This document shows positions 11,903 through 22,489 of a stretch of 64,000 nucleotides of DNA, one piece after another. The stretch comes from Tricholoma matsutake. Lineage: Eukaryota > Basidiomycota > Agaricomycetes > Agaricales > Tricholomataceae. Position 1 is the stretch's first letter. Every line of letters starts with the position of its first letter. The notes under the pieces are model-generated. The model was given only the letters and a program-made list of their open reading frames with translations. It had not been told where the DNA came from and searched no databases. The stretch spans positions 5,890,001 through 5,954,000 of the forward strand of contig AP026542.1 of the NCBI GenBank assembly GCA_026075535.2, written 5' to 3'. The position numbers were made by a program, and so were the translations under genes.

Positions 11903-14900
11903 GTGATGGCGGCAAACACAGCCAAGGTGAAAGCTGCATACGACAAGATACAAGCTGCCACGCATGCGGCGTCGACCACTGTCGCTGCCATTTTTGAGGC
12001 AGATGCAGTTTTCGAAGGTAGTGAGAGTAATGGAGATTCAGAAGACTACGTAGATGCTAATGAGGTCAAAGAGTATGTGACTTCACCTTTTACCCTTCCT
12101 CAACACCTTTGTTGGATGTGCTGCATTGATGCACTGGCTACCTGTGCTCCTACTCCCGTGAACATGCTAATTGACCATGGATCTTCGCCAGTCTTGATTT
12201 CTAGCGAACTTGCCGACATATTGTGCCTGACTGCAAAACCTCTGTTCAAACCGCTTTCTGTTTCTGGAGCTTTCACTAAGAAGAATGATGCAAGAATCCC
12301 GCTCATATTAACTCAATATTGATCCAGTCTCAAGACTCTCTCTGGCACTCCCGTGTTCTCAACACAATTATCTGTCCTGGGCTTCACACCAACTTGATAC
12401 TCGGTCTAGACTTTCTCGTGAAAAATAAAATAGTTGTTGACGCAGAACTGCAAACCATTATTGCAAAGGAATCAGGATATGACTTACTGAACCCCCCCGA
12501 TCCCAAACTACACCATCAAGCTATTATAAAACCTCCATCTCAATGTTGTAAGCTTGAAGCACAGCGAATTAAAGCAGGGCAGAACAATGCCAAGAAAACT
12601 CAAATTCTCATCCACATGGAGTTAATGGCACTTTTTGAGGAAAACCCAGAATGTTTTGATATGACAGATTTCACTACTGGTCCACCAGACATCATTGCAA
12701 TGATCAAAACATGGATTGCACATTTGGCAGGAGAAGCAACACTGAGAAAGCTGGATAATCAGACAAAAGACACATTTGCAGACCGCTTCCCCTCGGATGT
12801 CCCCCATGTCAAAGACCTCCCTTGCAATGTATACCACCACATCAATCTGCTCCCTGGTGCTCCAGTATCCATTTCACATGCATATGGATGCCCACAAAAA
12901 TATCGAGCAGGCTGGAAGATGCTAATTGACCAGCACATAGCGGCAGGTCGCATTCAGCTGTCTTCTTCAGCTTATGCATCCCCATCATTCATCATTCCAA
13001 AGGCCGACCCAACAGTACTCCCCTGATGGGTGAATGACTACCGACATCTGAATCAGCTGACCATTCCGGATAACTACCCTCTTCCATGGATTGACGACAT
13101 TCTGGCAGACTGCACAAAAGGAAAAATCTGGGGCAAAATAGACATGACTAATTCCTTTTTCCAAATGCTTGTTCACCCTGATGACATCAAATACACAGCT
13201 ACTCTTACTCCGTTCGGTCTCTGGGAATGGGTAGTCATGCCCATGGGCATGCGAAACTCACCAGCAATGCATCAGAGGCGGGTCACCCTCGCTCTCAAAG
13301 ATCTAATAGGAAAGATATGTCACATTTATCTTGATGATGTAATCATTTGGTCTAACACCCTGGAGGAACATAAACAGAATGTGAAGCTGGTACTGGAAGC
13401 ATTACATAGCGCACACTTGTACTGTTCACTGAAGAAATCTACACTCTTCACTATGGAAATAGACTTCCTGGGTCACCACATTTCAGCATGGGGTATTGAA
13501 GCGGATCAATCTAAAGTCTTATGGATTCTAAACTGGCTGGCACTGAAATCAGCAAAACATGTATGCCAATTCTTAGGGCTCGTCCGCTACATCACATCCT
13601 TTCTGCCTACACTGGCCGAATACACTGCAGTATTAATGCCTCTCACTTGTAAAGAATGCAATTTGATGTTCCCTATCTGGACTTGTAATCATCAAGCCAC
13701 TTTTGATAACATCAAATGACTCGTAATCGGAAGAGATTGTTTAACAACGATCGACCATGAAAACCCTGGAGAAAATAAAATTTTTGTAACCTGTGACATG
13801 AGCAAGAGATGGACGGGAGCAGTACTTTCCTTCAGACCATGCTGGGAATCCACGCATCCAGTAGCATTCAAGAGCAGACAAATGAATGGTGCAGAACACA
13901 ACTACCCAGTACATGAGCAGGAGATGTTGGCAATTATGAGAGCTTTAAAGAAATGGCGAGTCAACTTGCTAGGTTTGCATATTCACATCCGCACAGACCA
14001 CAAAATGTTACAGAACTTTGACTTCTAACGGGACCTATCTCAACGCCAGGTGAGGTGGATGTAGTACTTATAAGTTATCCCAGTATGAGTACAGCATCAC
14101 ATATATCAATGGGGAATGGAACACCGTCGTGGATGCATTATCTAGACTCCCCGACTCTGTGGACACAGAAGCTTCAACAATTGTGGCTTCAGCAGTATTC
14201 TACATCAACTCAGACCCAAAACTCATCATGCGCATCAAAAATGGCTATCGGATGGACCCATGGTGCTTGGGTATACTCGATGATCTAAAGCGAGGCGTGC
14301 TAGACGCCAAATTGAACATTGCACTAAGACATGGACTCCTCTTCATTGGCAGCAGACTGGTGATCCCAAAATACAAAAACCTCAGGGAGCAACTATTCCA
14401 GTTGGCGCATGATAACCTAGATCATTTCGGCACAGAAAAATCCTATGCGAACCTCCAAAATGATTTCTACTGGCCAAACATGAGGCAAGACCTGGGACGT
14501 GGGTATGTCCTGGGGTGTGTGGACTGCCAATGAAACAAATCCTCCATGTCCAAAACAGCGGGACCCCTACACCCCTTAGCTATCCCCAACAAACGATTCG
14601 ATTCGGTAGCAATTGACTTTGTCGGGCCATTACCAAAAGATGACAGATTTGATGCCTTAGTTATGATGACAGACCACCTGGGTGCTGATATACAAATTGC
14701 ACCTTGTCACAGTAACATGACCACAGAGGATTTCACGTTCCTTTTCTTTGACCAGTGGTACTGCGAAAAGGGATGCCCTGTGGAGATCATTAGTGACTGC
14801 GACAAACTCTTCATGTCAAAATTCTGGAAGGTGCTCATGAAGCTCACGGGTATCAATCACAAACTTTCTACAGCATACCATCCACAAACTGATGGGTCTT

Positions 14901-15624
14901 CAGAGCACTCAAACAAGACCATGGTGCAATGCTTGCACTTCCATGTTGAGCAAAACTAAAAGGGGTGGGCGAAGGCATTGCCAAAAGTGAGGTTCGACAT
15001 CATGAACACTCCCAACACATCAACCAGAGTTTCGCCATTTGTACTGAAGACCGGACAATCACCTAAACTAATACTGCCCTTAATCACAACACCAGCAGAT
15101 GCCACACCACAAAGCATCCCAAATGAAGAAGCGGCAGCTCGTACTTTCATGGAAGCCATGGAGGAAGAGACTAATGTGGCGAAAGATAATCTCTTAGCGG
15201 CAAAGATCCAGCAAGCACATTTCGCGAACAAAGATTGACTCCCAGAGCCAGCATTTGGAGTAGGTGACAAAGTGATGCTTGCGACTGCTCATCAACGGAG
15301 AGACTACATACGCGCAAAAGACAGATGGGTGGCCAAGTTCATGCCAAGATTTGACGGTCCATATGAAATTACACAAGCCTTCCCTGAATCCTCGTCATAC
15401 AAACTCCGACTCCCCCCACTGTCCAAAGCTTATTCTACTTTTCACGTCGTGCAGCTGTGAACACACATGCCAAACGATGATGAGCTCTTCCAAGGGTGGG
15501 CATGCATTCCTCCAAAGCCCCTGGTCACTATCAATGGAACTACGGAATATTTTATTGACAAAATCCTTGACCATCAACCTAGAGGGAGAGGCCACCAATT
15601 CTTCATGAGATGGATGGGATACGG
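11903..15624 (+). pseudogene. Pol of gypsy C (broken)
   Basis: Domains in order: protease about 12000-12480 with the active-site region LIDHGSSPVLISSELADIL (Asp-His-Gly rather than Asp-Ser/Thr-Gly); RT 12640-13720 with FYLDD-type box IYLDDVIIWS at 13327; RNase H 13730-14160; integrase 14129-14959 with SVAIDFVGPLP and STAYHPQTDGSSEHSNKT; integrase C-terminus to about 15460; chromodomain from 15467 (ATTEYFIDKILDHQP), cut by element F at 15625 and resumed at 16921. In-frame stops include TGA at 13024, 13717, 14532 and 15460 and TAA at 14026. Most fit a CGA or CAA/CAG codon in sister copies turned to a stop by C-to-T change. Confidence 0.85.
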
Positions 15625-16920
15625 TGATGATACTCGACCAGGAAACCCAAACAAAACCCACAAAATGGCTTCAGATGGTATAACATGAGTCAGAGAAAGG
15701 ATGCGAGGCCCTCTAGATGTCACCTGTCAGACCAACTGTCAAATAGTCATGAACCAACTGCTTGTCAAAGCAGTTTGAGGCTAAAATAATGTGTTTCGAG
15801 GACTTGTGATGATTTGCGAGGTGTTGTGATGCTTTTCGAGACGTCACGATGCTTTGCAAGGTGTTGCAATGATTTTCGAGATGTCGTGATGCTTTTTGAG
15901 ATGTCATGATATTTTTCAAAGAAGTCTCGAGGAATTTCAAGTGCGCAGATATGTTCGGACGCAAGATCAGGGGACTAGACAAGTAGTAGAAGTGAAGAAA
16001 AGGCTAATCAAGGGAAGCGAGAGCAAAACTAGCGTAATGCAAGGAATTTCGAGGAATTTCAAGGAAGTTTAGCGTAAAACACCAAACTTCGGACTGAATA
16101 AGACTAAACTGTACTCTCAAATCACTGTGATCTGGGAGGAAGACGACGACTTTCTTGTTTTTCTTTGCATCTAGTACATCTTTTTATATAAAATAAAGAA
16201 AGTACCTAAAAAGGCTAGAGAACATGTGTAGAACATGAGGCAAAAGATATGAGTTAAGGCACAAGGCCAAAAAGGAGACTGGAATCCGAACAAGAAAGAT
16301 ATATATCATATGATGAAAGAGTAATAAAGGGTATAGAACTAAAAGGGGACTGTCCTTTGTGTATAAACTGCGCTAAGTCTCGCAATAATGCGTCCAGCAG
16401 GTTCTGTGCGCAATAGGGACTTGGAACAAGGCTGACCTACTATCAGCAGGTTTGAGCATGAGTTGGAATACTTCCTGGCGCATGGTATTCCACCATATAG
16501 ATAACAAATGTGGTGCCCAATGTTGCTCACAGTCTCTCGATATCGATTGATGACGCTCGACGATGCTCAACCGCATTTGATATGATATTCAACGATGCTC
16601 GACTGCGTTTGATGATGCTCAACAATGTTCGATCGTGTTCGATATGATGCTCGATTGTGTTCGACGATGCTCAACGATGTTCGATCATGTTCAATATGAT
16701 GCTCGATCGTGTTTGACAATGCTTGATGATGTTCGATCGTGTTCGATATGATGCTTGATCGTGTTCGACGATGCTCGACCGCGTTCGATACGATATTGCG
16801 CTTGGTAGACTTGGTCGGGAGTGGTCGCGCTGCTTCTGGGACCTCGTGCGAGTTATCCGATGTGATTAGAATGTGGCCAAAATGGTGAATCGGCCTTTGA
16901 GCCAAGGGGACAACCTATCA
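15625..16920 (+). mobile_element. Non-coding element F, copy 1 (1296 bp)
   Basis: It begins TGATGATACTCGACC and ends CCTATCA; the second copy at 25900-26904 shares both ends. It splits the chromodomain of gypsy C exactly between GYG and PEHDLW codons. Flanking 4-mers are ACGG (15621-15624) and ATGG (16921-16924), a plausible 4 bp duplication with one C-to-T change. The interior carries imperfect tandem repeats at both ends: gatgctttgcgaggtgttg-like units at about 15795-15930 and tgttcgatcgtgttcgatat-like units at about 16540-16800. No ORF is plausible. Superfamily unknown. Confidence 0.6.
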
Positions 16921-17010
16921 ATGGCCCAGAACACGACCTATGGTTACCACGATCAGAACTCCTGGAGACAGAAGCACTGGCATTGTACAAATTGGAACAC
17001 CGTTAATGAA
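16921..17010 (+). pseudogene. Chromodomain tail of gypsy C
   Basis: Encodes GPEHDLWLPRSELLETEALALYK, the end of the chromodomain whose start is at 15467-15624. Restored when element F is removed. Confidence 0.75.
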
Positions 17011-17068
17011 TCACTGCACACTCACACCCTCCCACCCCCGGGTTCCTTTTTAAGAGGATATATGCGAG

Positions 17069-17308
17069 TGTAAGATAATTCCCTTGATTATCTTACTACC
17101 TTACTACTTCCCACCAACACATTACCTTTTTCATCACATGCCTTCCCTTTCTGGACCATTACTAATATACACGATCACGTCCATAATGGTTGATTTGCAA
17201 ACAATGTCTTAGTTAACACACTACCCTCCCCTTTTCAATCCATATCAAGTTCCAATTTATGTGGTTCGCGCTCTTAAGTGGTCAAGGCACAAGTGTGCCT
17301 TCATTACA
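17069..17308 (+). repeat. 3' LTR of gypsy C
   Basis: 240 bp, nearly identical to 10214-10453, with a few transitions (e.g. CACATGCATAA to CACGTCCATAA). Preceded by a purine-rich AAGAGGATATATGCGAG. Confidence 0.9.
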
Positions 17309-17429
17309 AACTGGACTGATATGAACCAGTCCTATGTGGTTTGGTCCAGTTACATAGATATGAGGGTGCAGTTGCGGTTGTGGCCCATCAATGTCTAAAA
17401 ACTGGAATGAACCGGACCTTAAAACACTA

Positions 17430-17511
17430 CTCTGTCTGTCTGGAGGACAGAAAGTTTCTTGAACAAGTGGGCATTTGGAGGATAGTTCTTTCCTCAAACT
17501 CTTCTTCCCCA
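17430..17511 (-). pseudogene. Element E gag fragment between two insertions
   Basis: The minus strand encodes the gag linker DGEEEFEERTILQMPTCSRN. It is continuous in frame with FPPTD at 17962 once the solo LTR (17516-17956) is removed, and with 7618 once the hAT-like element is removed. Confidence 0.6.
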
Positions 17512-17515
17512 TCTG

Positions 17516-17956
17516 TGTAAGGGGGACTAGGGGGTGCCCCATGTGTTTCTCCTATTTTTTATGTTCATCCTATATTTTTCCTCACTTCATTTCCTCCTAT
17601 TCTTCATTTTCTATGATTTTTCCTTATTTTATTACTAATTTCCCTTTCTATCACATTTGTGCATGTTGACAGTTTTATATTTAGAGGTGGAGTACCCTTT
17701 CCGACATCTACCCCTTGGTATGATGTCATTCGGCACCCTTGATCTGCCTATTTCTGCCTTTTCTATTTTTAGGCTATTATTTGATTTTTGCAATCTTCAC
17801 ATATACTGGGCATTGGCAAAGGGGTCCTTAGAGTTTTCTCTTCGGATTTCCCTTTGCTAGGTGCGCCTCCAATCCCTGTAATATGTACCATAATTTTAAC
17901 TTCAGATTTCCCTTTGCTAGTCCACTAATTAAGTGGCCTCTAAGGTTGCCCTTATA
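17516..17956 (+). repeat. Solo LTR of family A
   Basis: 441 bp, TGTAAGGGGG...CCCTTATA, matching 371-806 (inverted) and 21412-21842. Flanks ATCTG (17511-17515) and GTCTG (17957-17961) form a 5 bp duplication with one change. Joining the flanks restores the E gag frame FPPT/DGEEEF, which proves the boundaries. No internal region, so it is a recombined solo LTR. Confidence 0.85.
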
Positions 17957-17961
17957 GTCTG

Positions 17962-18603
17962 TGGGTGGGAAGGATTCATTCTCCTTGTCTTTGCTCTCAC
18001 CATTATATGATGAGTCTTCTCCTGGGTAATCATCCCCAGGAGCCCCTCCTTTTCCTGCATGACTCTGTGCAGGTTGCCCAGGTGCCCTCAGCCTCTTCCC
18101 TTCATGATGGTTGTTGCGAGAGTGGCTGGAGTGCCTGTCATGAGGATAACTGTCCTTATCAAATATGATCCCTTGATCAGGGACATCAGTGTGCTTTCCC
18201 TCTTTTATTTCTCCATCGCAATACCTTTGTAATGTGACTCCAGATGTTCTATCATAGTGCACCAATTTCTTTTGGGGGACAGCATAAACAGATGCTGTCA
18301 ATTCTCGACAAGGTAATTCCCATTGAAGATGTTGGCATGTGGATTGATAGGAGCAGGGGTTTTTTTTCTCTCTGCTTGTCTATCCACAAACCCTTCTACC
18401 AATTCCCTCATCTTCTGCTTGACCAGCTGAGGGTCATAACTCACTGCTTCCATGCAGTGAGTAACCATCTCCTCCACCATTTTGGCAAAGTGTTCAACTT
18501 CTCTCTCTTTGTCTGATTCATCCTCCTTCAGTCTGAACACAGGTGTCTTGGCTTCATGTCTGTGATGCCTGGTGCCATCTGACATTGGTGCCGGGGACAC
18601 CAA
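17962..18603 (-). pseudogene. Element E gag, N-terminal part
   Basis: Minus frames 18603-18298 and 18301-17962 encode a gag N-terminus. An ATG at 18585 gives MSDGTRHHRHEAKTPVFRL. A helical EREVEHFAKMVEEMVTHCMEAV segment follows, then a His/Arg/Gly-rich acidic tail (HHEGKRLRAPGQ, GGAPGDDYPGEDSS). A frameshift or stop separates the two frames near 18300. It belongs with 17430-17511, 7138-7618 and 807-1589 as one gag gene cut by three insertions. Confidence 0.7.
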
Positions 18604-19234
18604 TAACCATCAGTTAGGAGGCTGTGAATCCTCCTGGGTCTGCATGGTCTTGGCTGAAGATGGTTAGAACGATGCTACCTCTATTCAGGGTAGTTCTGCT
18701 AGACAAAAGCTCTGGGGTCAAAGGATCCAGAGGATCCAGAAGAGAAGGGCCAGGCTTGGCCCTTCCTCCAGAATTGATGCTTGCTCAGCTGTCCCTCAAC
18801 GAGGAGGATTTTCTCAAACAATACCCATTGTCAATGCCCTCAACACTCGCTTTCAGGTGTCATAAGCCTGGGGGGGAAATTTTTTCAGTGCTTGGAGTGA
18901 CTATATGCACTCTGAGCAGTTTTTGACTTGGGTCTGACACTGTCAGGTTACTCTCCCTTGGTACAGTAGTTGGCACTGTCACTCTGGGGGTCTTTTTGGT
19001 GAGGTCATAAGCAAGGCACTGTCATTACAATGGACAACAGTGGGAAAGGGATGGGTGGGTGAGAGTTTTTTAACTTCCAAGGACAGGCACAGCAGATATC
19101 AGTCCACTGTGGATTGTGAAGAGATTTGTTGATCCTTCACATCAGGGCTCAGGGGGTATTACGGCAACGGTGATGATGTTTGCTGATTGCAAAGTCACAC
19201 TGGATAAATATACAGATTTGAATGTTAAAAAAAG
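18604..19234 (-). other. Leader / gag upstream region of element E
   Basis: Between the gag start and the LTR at 19235. Short open stretches such as TPELLSSRTTLNRGSIVL may be the true gag N-terminus, but stops prevent a call. At 19228-19234 the element strand reads CTTTTTTT directly after the LTR. Confidence 0.5.
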
Positions 19235-19417
19235 TGTAGTGAGTTGGGGTATCTAGTTTACTTTATCACACAAGCAATAATATATTGATGTATGAATAGT
19301 AGTAATATAAAAGATGCCTAGTAAAAATAGAAGACTGGTCCTATATAGGACCAGTTGAAGCTAACAATAGGAAATTATAATATATACAAACAAAGGGCCT
19401 AGCCCTGGATCACTACA
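19235..19417 (-). repeat. 5' LTR of element E
   Basis: 183 bp with perfect 7 bp inverted ends TGTAGTG/CACTACA and a TATA-rich middle. It is placed as the E LTR because E gag lies downstream on the same strand and a C(T)7 tract adjoins its inner edge, as in families B, C and H. The partner LTR is outside the window, so the call rests on ends and context only. A GACTGGTCC palindrome at about 19332-19356 resembles the hAT-like subterminal motif. Confidence 0.5.
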
Positions 19418-19987
19418 GATGCATGCTGCATACATGCACACAACCCATGTCTTCCCACACTGCGCATGCATGTGGTGAACACATTCCTGAGTCATATGAT
19501 ACCCTTATATTTATGTATATAAGGACCATAGTAGGAATACAGTGTTCTAACCTCTCTAACCCTAGCAGTAAGTCTGAGTAACCCCATATGTAGGTTATAA
19601 GGATGTGTGTACTCTTCCCATGTAGTGTAGAGTCCACTTCAACACCTCCTTCTCCTGCCATGTTGCTTCTGTTTGCATCAATGGTCCTATGCTGGGAGGT
19701 TTCACACTACTGCCATCAAAGTGGTTGTGAACCTTCTTCTGCTTCATGACTATGATGAAATGGCACTGGAACATAACCTAGTTCTTCCCAGATGCATTGA
19801 GTTTCTTGACTGCAGTGACAAAGTCAGACATTGAGATAGGGGTAGTAGTTGAGGTCATCATGGATAGTCAGGATGAGCAAATCAATAAGTTGGGCAAGTA
19901 GATAGCTTAACGAGAGCAATTTTGTGAGACTTCTTTTCCAGAAATTCAAGGAAGGGCAGGGCCCATAACCTATAGGAGTGATACGAG
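19418..19987. other. Unassigned 570 bp flank of element E
   Basis: AT-rich DNA with GCATGC-rich palindromic runs (about 19420-19475) and a TATATAAGG motif near 19518. No gene or clear repeat. The last bases before 19988 (TAGGAGTGATACGAG) resemble polypurine tracts that precede 3' LTRs here. Confidence 0.4.
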
Positions 19988-20171
19988 TGTAAGAGTGCCT
20001 CTTACATCATCACCATTATCACATGCATCACAGTTATCACATGTTATTCCAGTCATATATAGTCTATACTTGAGCACTTATACTGTATCTTAGTTTCCTC
20101 CCCTGAAATATACTAAGTTCCTTATAGTTCTTGGTTCCCTTTAGTGTTGGAAGCTTTGGGGCTTCCTTCCA
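19988..20171 (+). repeat. LTR of non-autonomous element B, copy 1
   Basis: 184 bp, TGTAAGAGTGCCTCTTACA (terminal hairpin)...CTTCCTTCCA. Related to 29499-29671 (inverted) and 31828-32000. Followed by C(T)8 at 20172 and by the B leader, so it is a 5' LTR; its 3' partner is missing. Confidence 0.8.
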
Positions 20172-21411
20172 CTTTTTTTTAATAACAAACTTACTATCCA
20201 CACTCTACTCTCTCACACATGTTCTTTTCCCCAAAACAACACTAACCCTGAAATTACCACAACAATCAATTTTTTCACACCAATACCATCAACACAATGT
20301 CAACTCGGACTTGCATCATCTTCCACTCTTCTTTCCTCTGGTTCCTGTCCCCTGCTTGTTTTGTTCAACCTCCCCTCGACTCCTTCAGTGCCATGTGGGA
20401 TTGTTCAACTTTGTCTGCCTCACAATGACCCTGGTTTCTGCCCTGTCTACCTGGGATTGACAAAATGACCACGCAAACCAATGCTACCCCCAAACATTGG
20501 CCACCCTGCAAACAGAGCCACCCGACAACAAACACCTCAGGTCAAGGAAAAATGTGAATCCAACATCGTGCGCTGACTCTAGTACCCAGACTGACGCCAC
20601 TAATCCCATCGACACCATCTCCCAGACACCTCACTGCCAACACTTTTAGCCAGATGGCTCCCCTCAACAACACTGTTGGAATATTTGGTTATGAAACACA
20701 TGCTGATGTAAGTTTGATTGATAGATCAGAACTGAGTAGATAAGTAAACCTTACTTTGTCTGCTTACCCCTGTAGGAAGATAAGAGATAAGGATAACTGT
20801 ATATAGGTAGACAGACAATGAGGTGTATTGGACCATTCTATATCATCAGTTCCTCACTGCACTGCTTAAGCAATCTTAGTCTTTCTCAGTGTCCATCGCC
20901 TCTTAGTGCCTGGACTGACATTATTATCACAAACACTGCTCCCAACTTCCCATCACCACTATCATGGGCCATGTCATCACTGACGACTCCCACACAGCCC
21001 CCATCAGCTACACCAACAACGCCAATGCCATCAACCTAGCCCCTCAGTTCACACCTTGAGCTGCACTGTCCCAGTGCCATGTCATGGCTGCCAATGCTAC
21101 CCACCACCACCTTTAGCATGGTGTCTAGGGCTGTTTCCAGCATCCAGGAAGCACCCCCGACCCAGGAGCTTCATCACCAGGCTGTAAACAACAAGCAATC
21201 ACAGCTATGCAACCATGTGCAGACGTGTTTGTCAGAACGTGTCTGCTGCTCATTGTCAATGACAGTCAAATCCCCTGCTTGGCCCCCATCTGGAACATGA
21301 ACTACAACTCAGGTACAACTGAGCATGCACCTAGACCTGGCAGAACACCCTAGAGTGCACCCCAACCACCCAGTTCTCCCCTGTATGGCTGCACCATTTT
21401 GCCACCCCCCC
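20172..21411 (+). mobile_element. Internal region of truncated B element (LARD-like)
   Basis: Starts with the same leader as the second B copy (rc of 29498 downwards: AACTTACTATCNACACTCTA...). It is then Pro/Thr/Ser-codon-rich, CCA- and CAC-biased DNA without a credible ORF. It ends where the A LTR begins at 21412, so the B 3' half is lost. It resembles large retrotransposon derivatives: LTRs plus non-coding filler, dependent on another element's proteins. Similar segments (GTGTCT.GGC..TTTC.AG..CCCAGGAAG) recur at 21118-21200 and 30845-30925. Confidence 0.6.
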
Positions 21412-21842
21412 TATAAGGGGACTAGGGGGGACTCAGGGGGGTGCCCTGTGTGTTTCTCCTATTTTTTACGTTCATCCTATATTTTTCCTCACTTCATTTT
21501 CTTCTATCCTTCATTTTCTATGATTTTTCCTTATTTTATTACTAATTTCCCTTTCTATTGCATTTGTGCATGTTGACAGTTTGATATTTAGAGGCGGAGC
21601 ACCCCTTCCGACATCTACCCCTTGGTATGATGTCATTTGGCAGCCTTGATCTCCCTATCTCCACCTTTTCTATTTTTAGATTATTATCTGATTTTTGCAG
21701 TCTTCACATATACTGGGCATTGGCAAAGGGGTCCTTAGAGTTTTCTCTTCAGATTTCCCTAGGTGCGCCTCCAATCCCTGTAATATGTAGTATAATTTTA
21801 ACTTTGGATTTCCCTTTGCTAGAGGCTGAGGTTGCCCTTATA
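21412..21842 (+). repeat. 5' LTR of gypsy A, copy 2
   Basis: 431 bp, begins TATAAGGGG (TGTAAGGGG in other copies) and ends CCCTTATA. Gag follows, so it is a 5' LTR; no 3' LTR remains. Confidence 0.75.
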
Positions 21843-21905
21843 GTAGAAAAACTCTCTTCTAAGGCCTGAAATTGCAAATGCACTGCCCAAGATAGGCAGG
21901 TATGA

Positions 21906-22481
21906 GTGGACGATGCTTCCCAGAGCTCCACAGACTCCCTACACACTGTTTCCAACAGTCCCGCCTTTAGTGCACTGCCATTTTCGCCAAATGTGCCCCC
22001 TAGCGACATGGATGCATCAGAGCGCCTCAATGCACTTGAAAGCAACTTTACTGGAATACACGCACAAATTGATTCACTTAAGTCTACAATTGAAAACTTC
22101 ATCAGAACCCTTCAGACTAGCTCCACAACCAATATTCCCCCCATTGCAACTCCAAGCATGCCCAACAACGATGTGCTGCCTAATGCCCCCACTAAGGAGC
22201 ACACCCACACTAAGGAGCATGCCCAGATCAAACTGTCTCCCCCTGCCAAATTTAATGGTGCATGTGTGCAGGGGCATGCATTCCTTAATTCCTGTGAGTT
22301 GTACATCAGTCTCCAGTTGCATCAATTCGTCGATGAGGCTGCAAAAATTTATTGGGCCTTCACATACATGAAATCTGAATGTGCCTATCTCTATGTGGAC
22401 TGTATTCTGCGCCAAACTAAAGAGCTCGGTTCTCTACCTTTCTCCACTTGGAGGAATAATTTTCTCATGAAGCTGAACTGA
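21906..22481 (+). pseudogene. Gag of gypsy A, copy 2, truncated
   Basis: An open frame of 191 codons. It has a Ser-rich start, the coiled-coil segment SERLNALESNFTGIHAQIDSLKSTIENFIRTLQ, a tandem KEHTHTKEH spacer, then the capsid core PAKFNGACVQGHAFLNSCELYISL, HQFVDEAAKIYWAFTYMKSE and ILRQTKELGSLPFSTW. It stops just after LMKLN, where unrelated transposase sequence begins, so the C-terminal capsid, knuckle and all of pol are missing. The left-edge copy at 1-306 is its close relative in inverted orientation. Confidence 0.75.
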
Positions 22482-22489
22482 CATATTCA

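Larger units (their letters stand above)
10214..17308 (+). mobile_element. Ty3/gypsy chromovirus C, full length but decayed, 7.1 kb
   Basis: Identical-length 240 bp LTRs (10214-10453, 17069-17308) enclose gag, protease, RT, RNase H, integrase and chromodomain on the plus strand. About 1.3 kb of its length is the inserted element F (15625-16920), so the native size is about 5.8 kb. The polypurine-like tract AAGAGGATATATGCGAG abuts the 3' LTR. Flanking 5-mers are AACCA and AACTG, so a clean target duplication is missing. It lies inside the hAT-like element. A second member of the family, D, occupies about 24690-38947. Confidence 0.9.
7619..17429. mobile_element. 9.8 kb hAT-like TIR element, hollowed out by later insertions
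   Basis: Ends match as terminal inverted repeats: TAGTGTTTAAAGGTCTGGTT at 7619 and, on the other strand at 17429, TAGTGTTTTAAGGTCCGGTT. A perfect 8 bp target duplication CTCTGTCT lies at 7611-7618 and 17430-17437, which is the hAT superfamily signature. No transposase is seen in its own DNA (about 7619-7870, 8710-10213 and 17309-17429), so it is non-autonomous. It contains a MITE with related ends (7871-8709), repeated spliceable-looking modules (8940-9780) and a complete gypsy (10214-17308). Without the two insertions the element is about 1.9 kb. It sits in element E gag. Confidence 0.8.

Noticed and set aside
16540..16800. Regular TTCGATCGTGTTCGATATGATGC-like array suspected as a CRISPR
   Set aside because: Units are imperfect, adjacent and spacer-less, in a eukaryotic transposon; it is a degenerate tandem repeat of element F.
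18624..18926. Plus-strand 100-codon ORF with a basic N-terminus
   Set aside because: Antisense to the element E gag leader; no recognisable product.
19332..19356. GACTGGTCC-TATATA-GGACCAGT palindrome as a separate MITE
   Set aside because: No terminal repeats or duplication around it; it lies within the putative LTR of element E and may just be an LTR regulatory palindrome or a tiny remnant.
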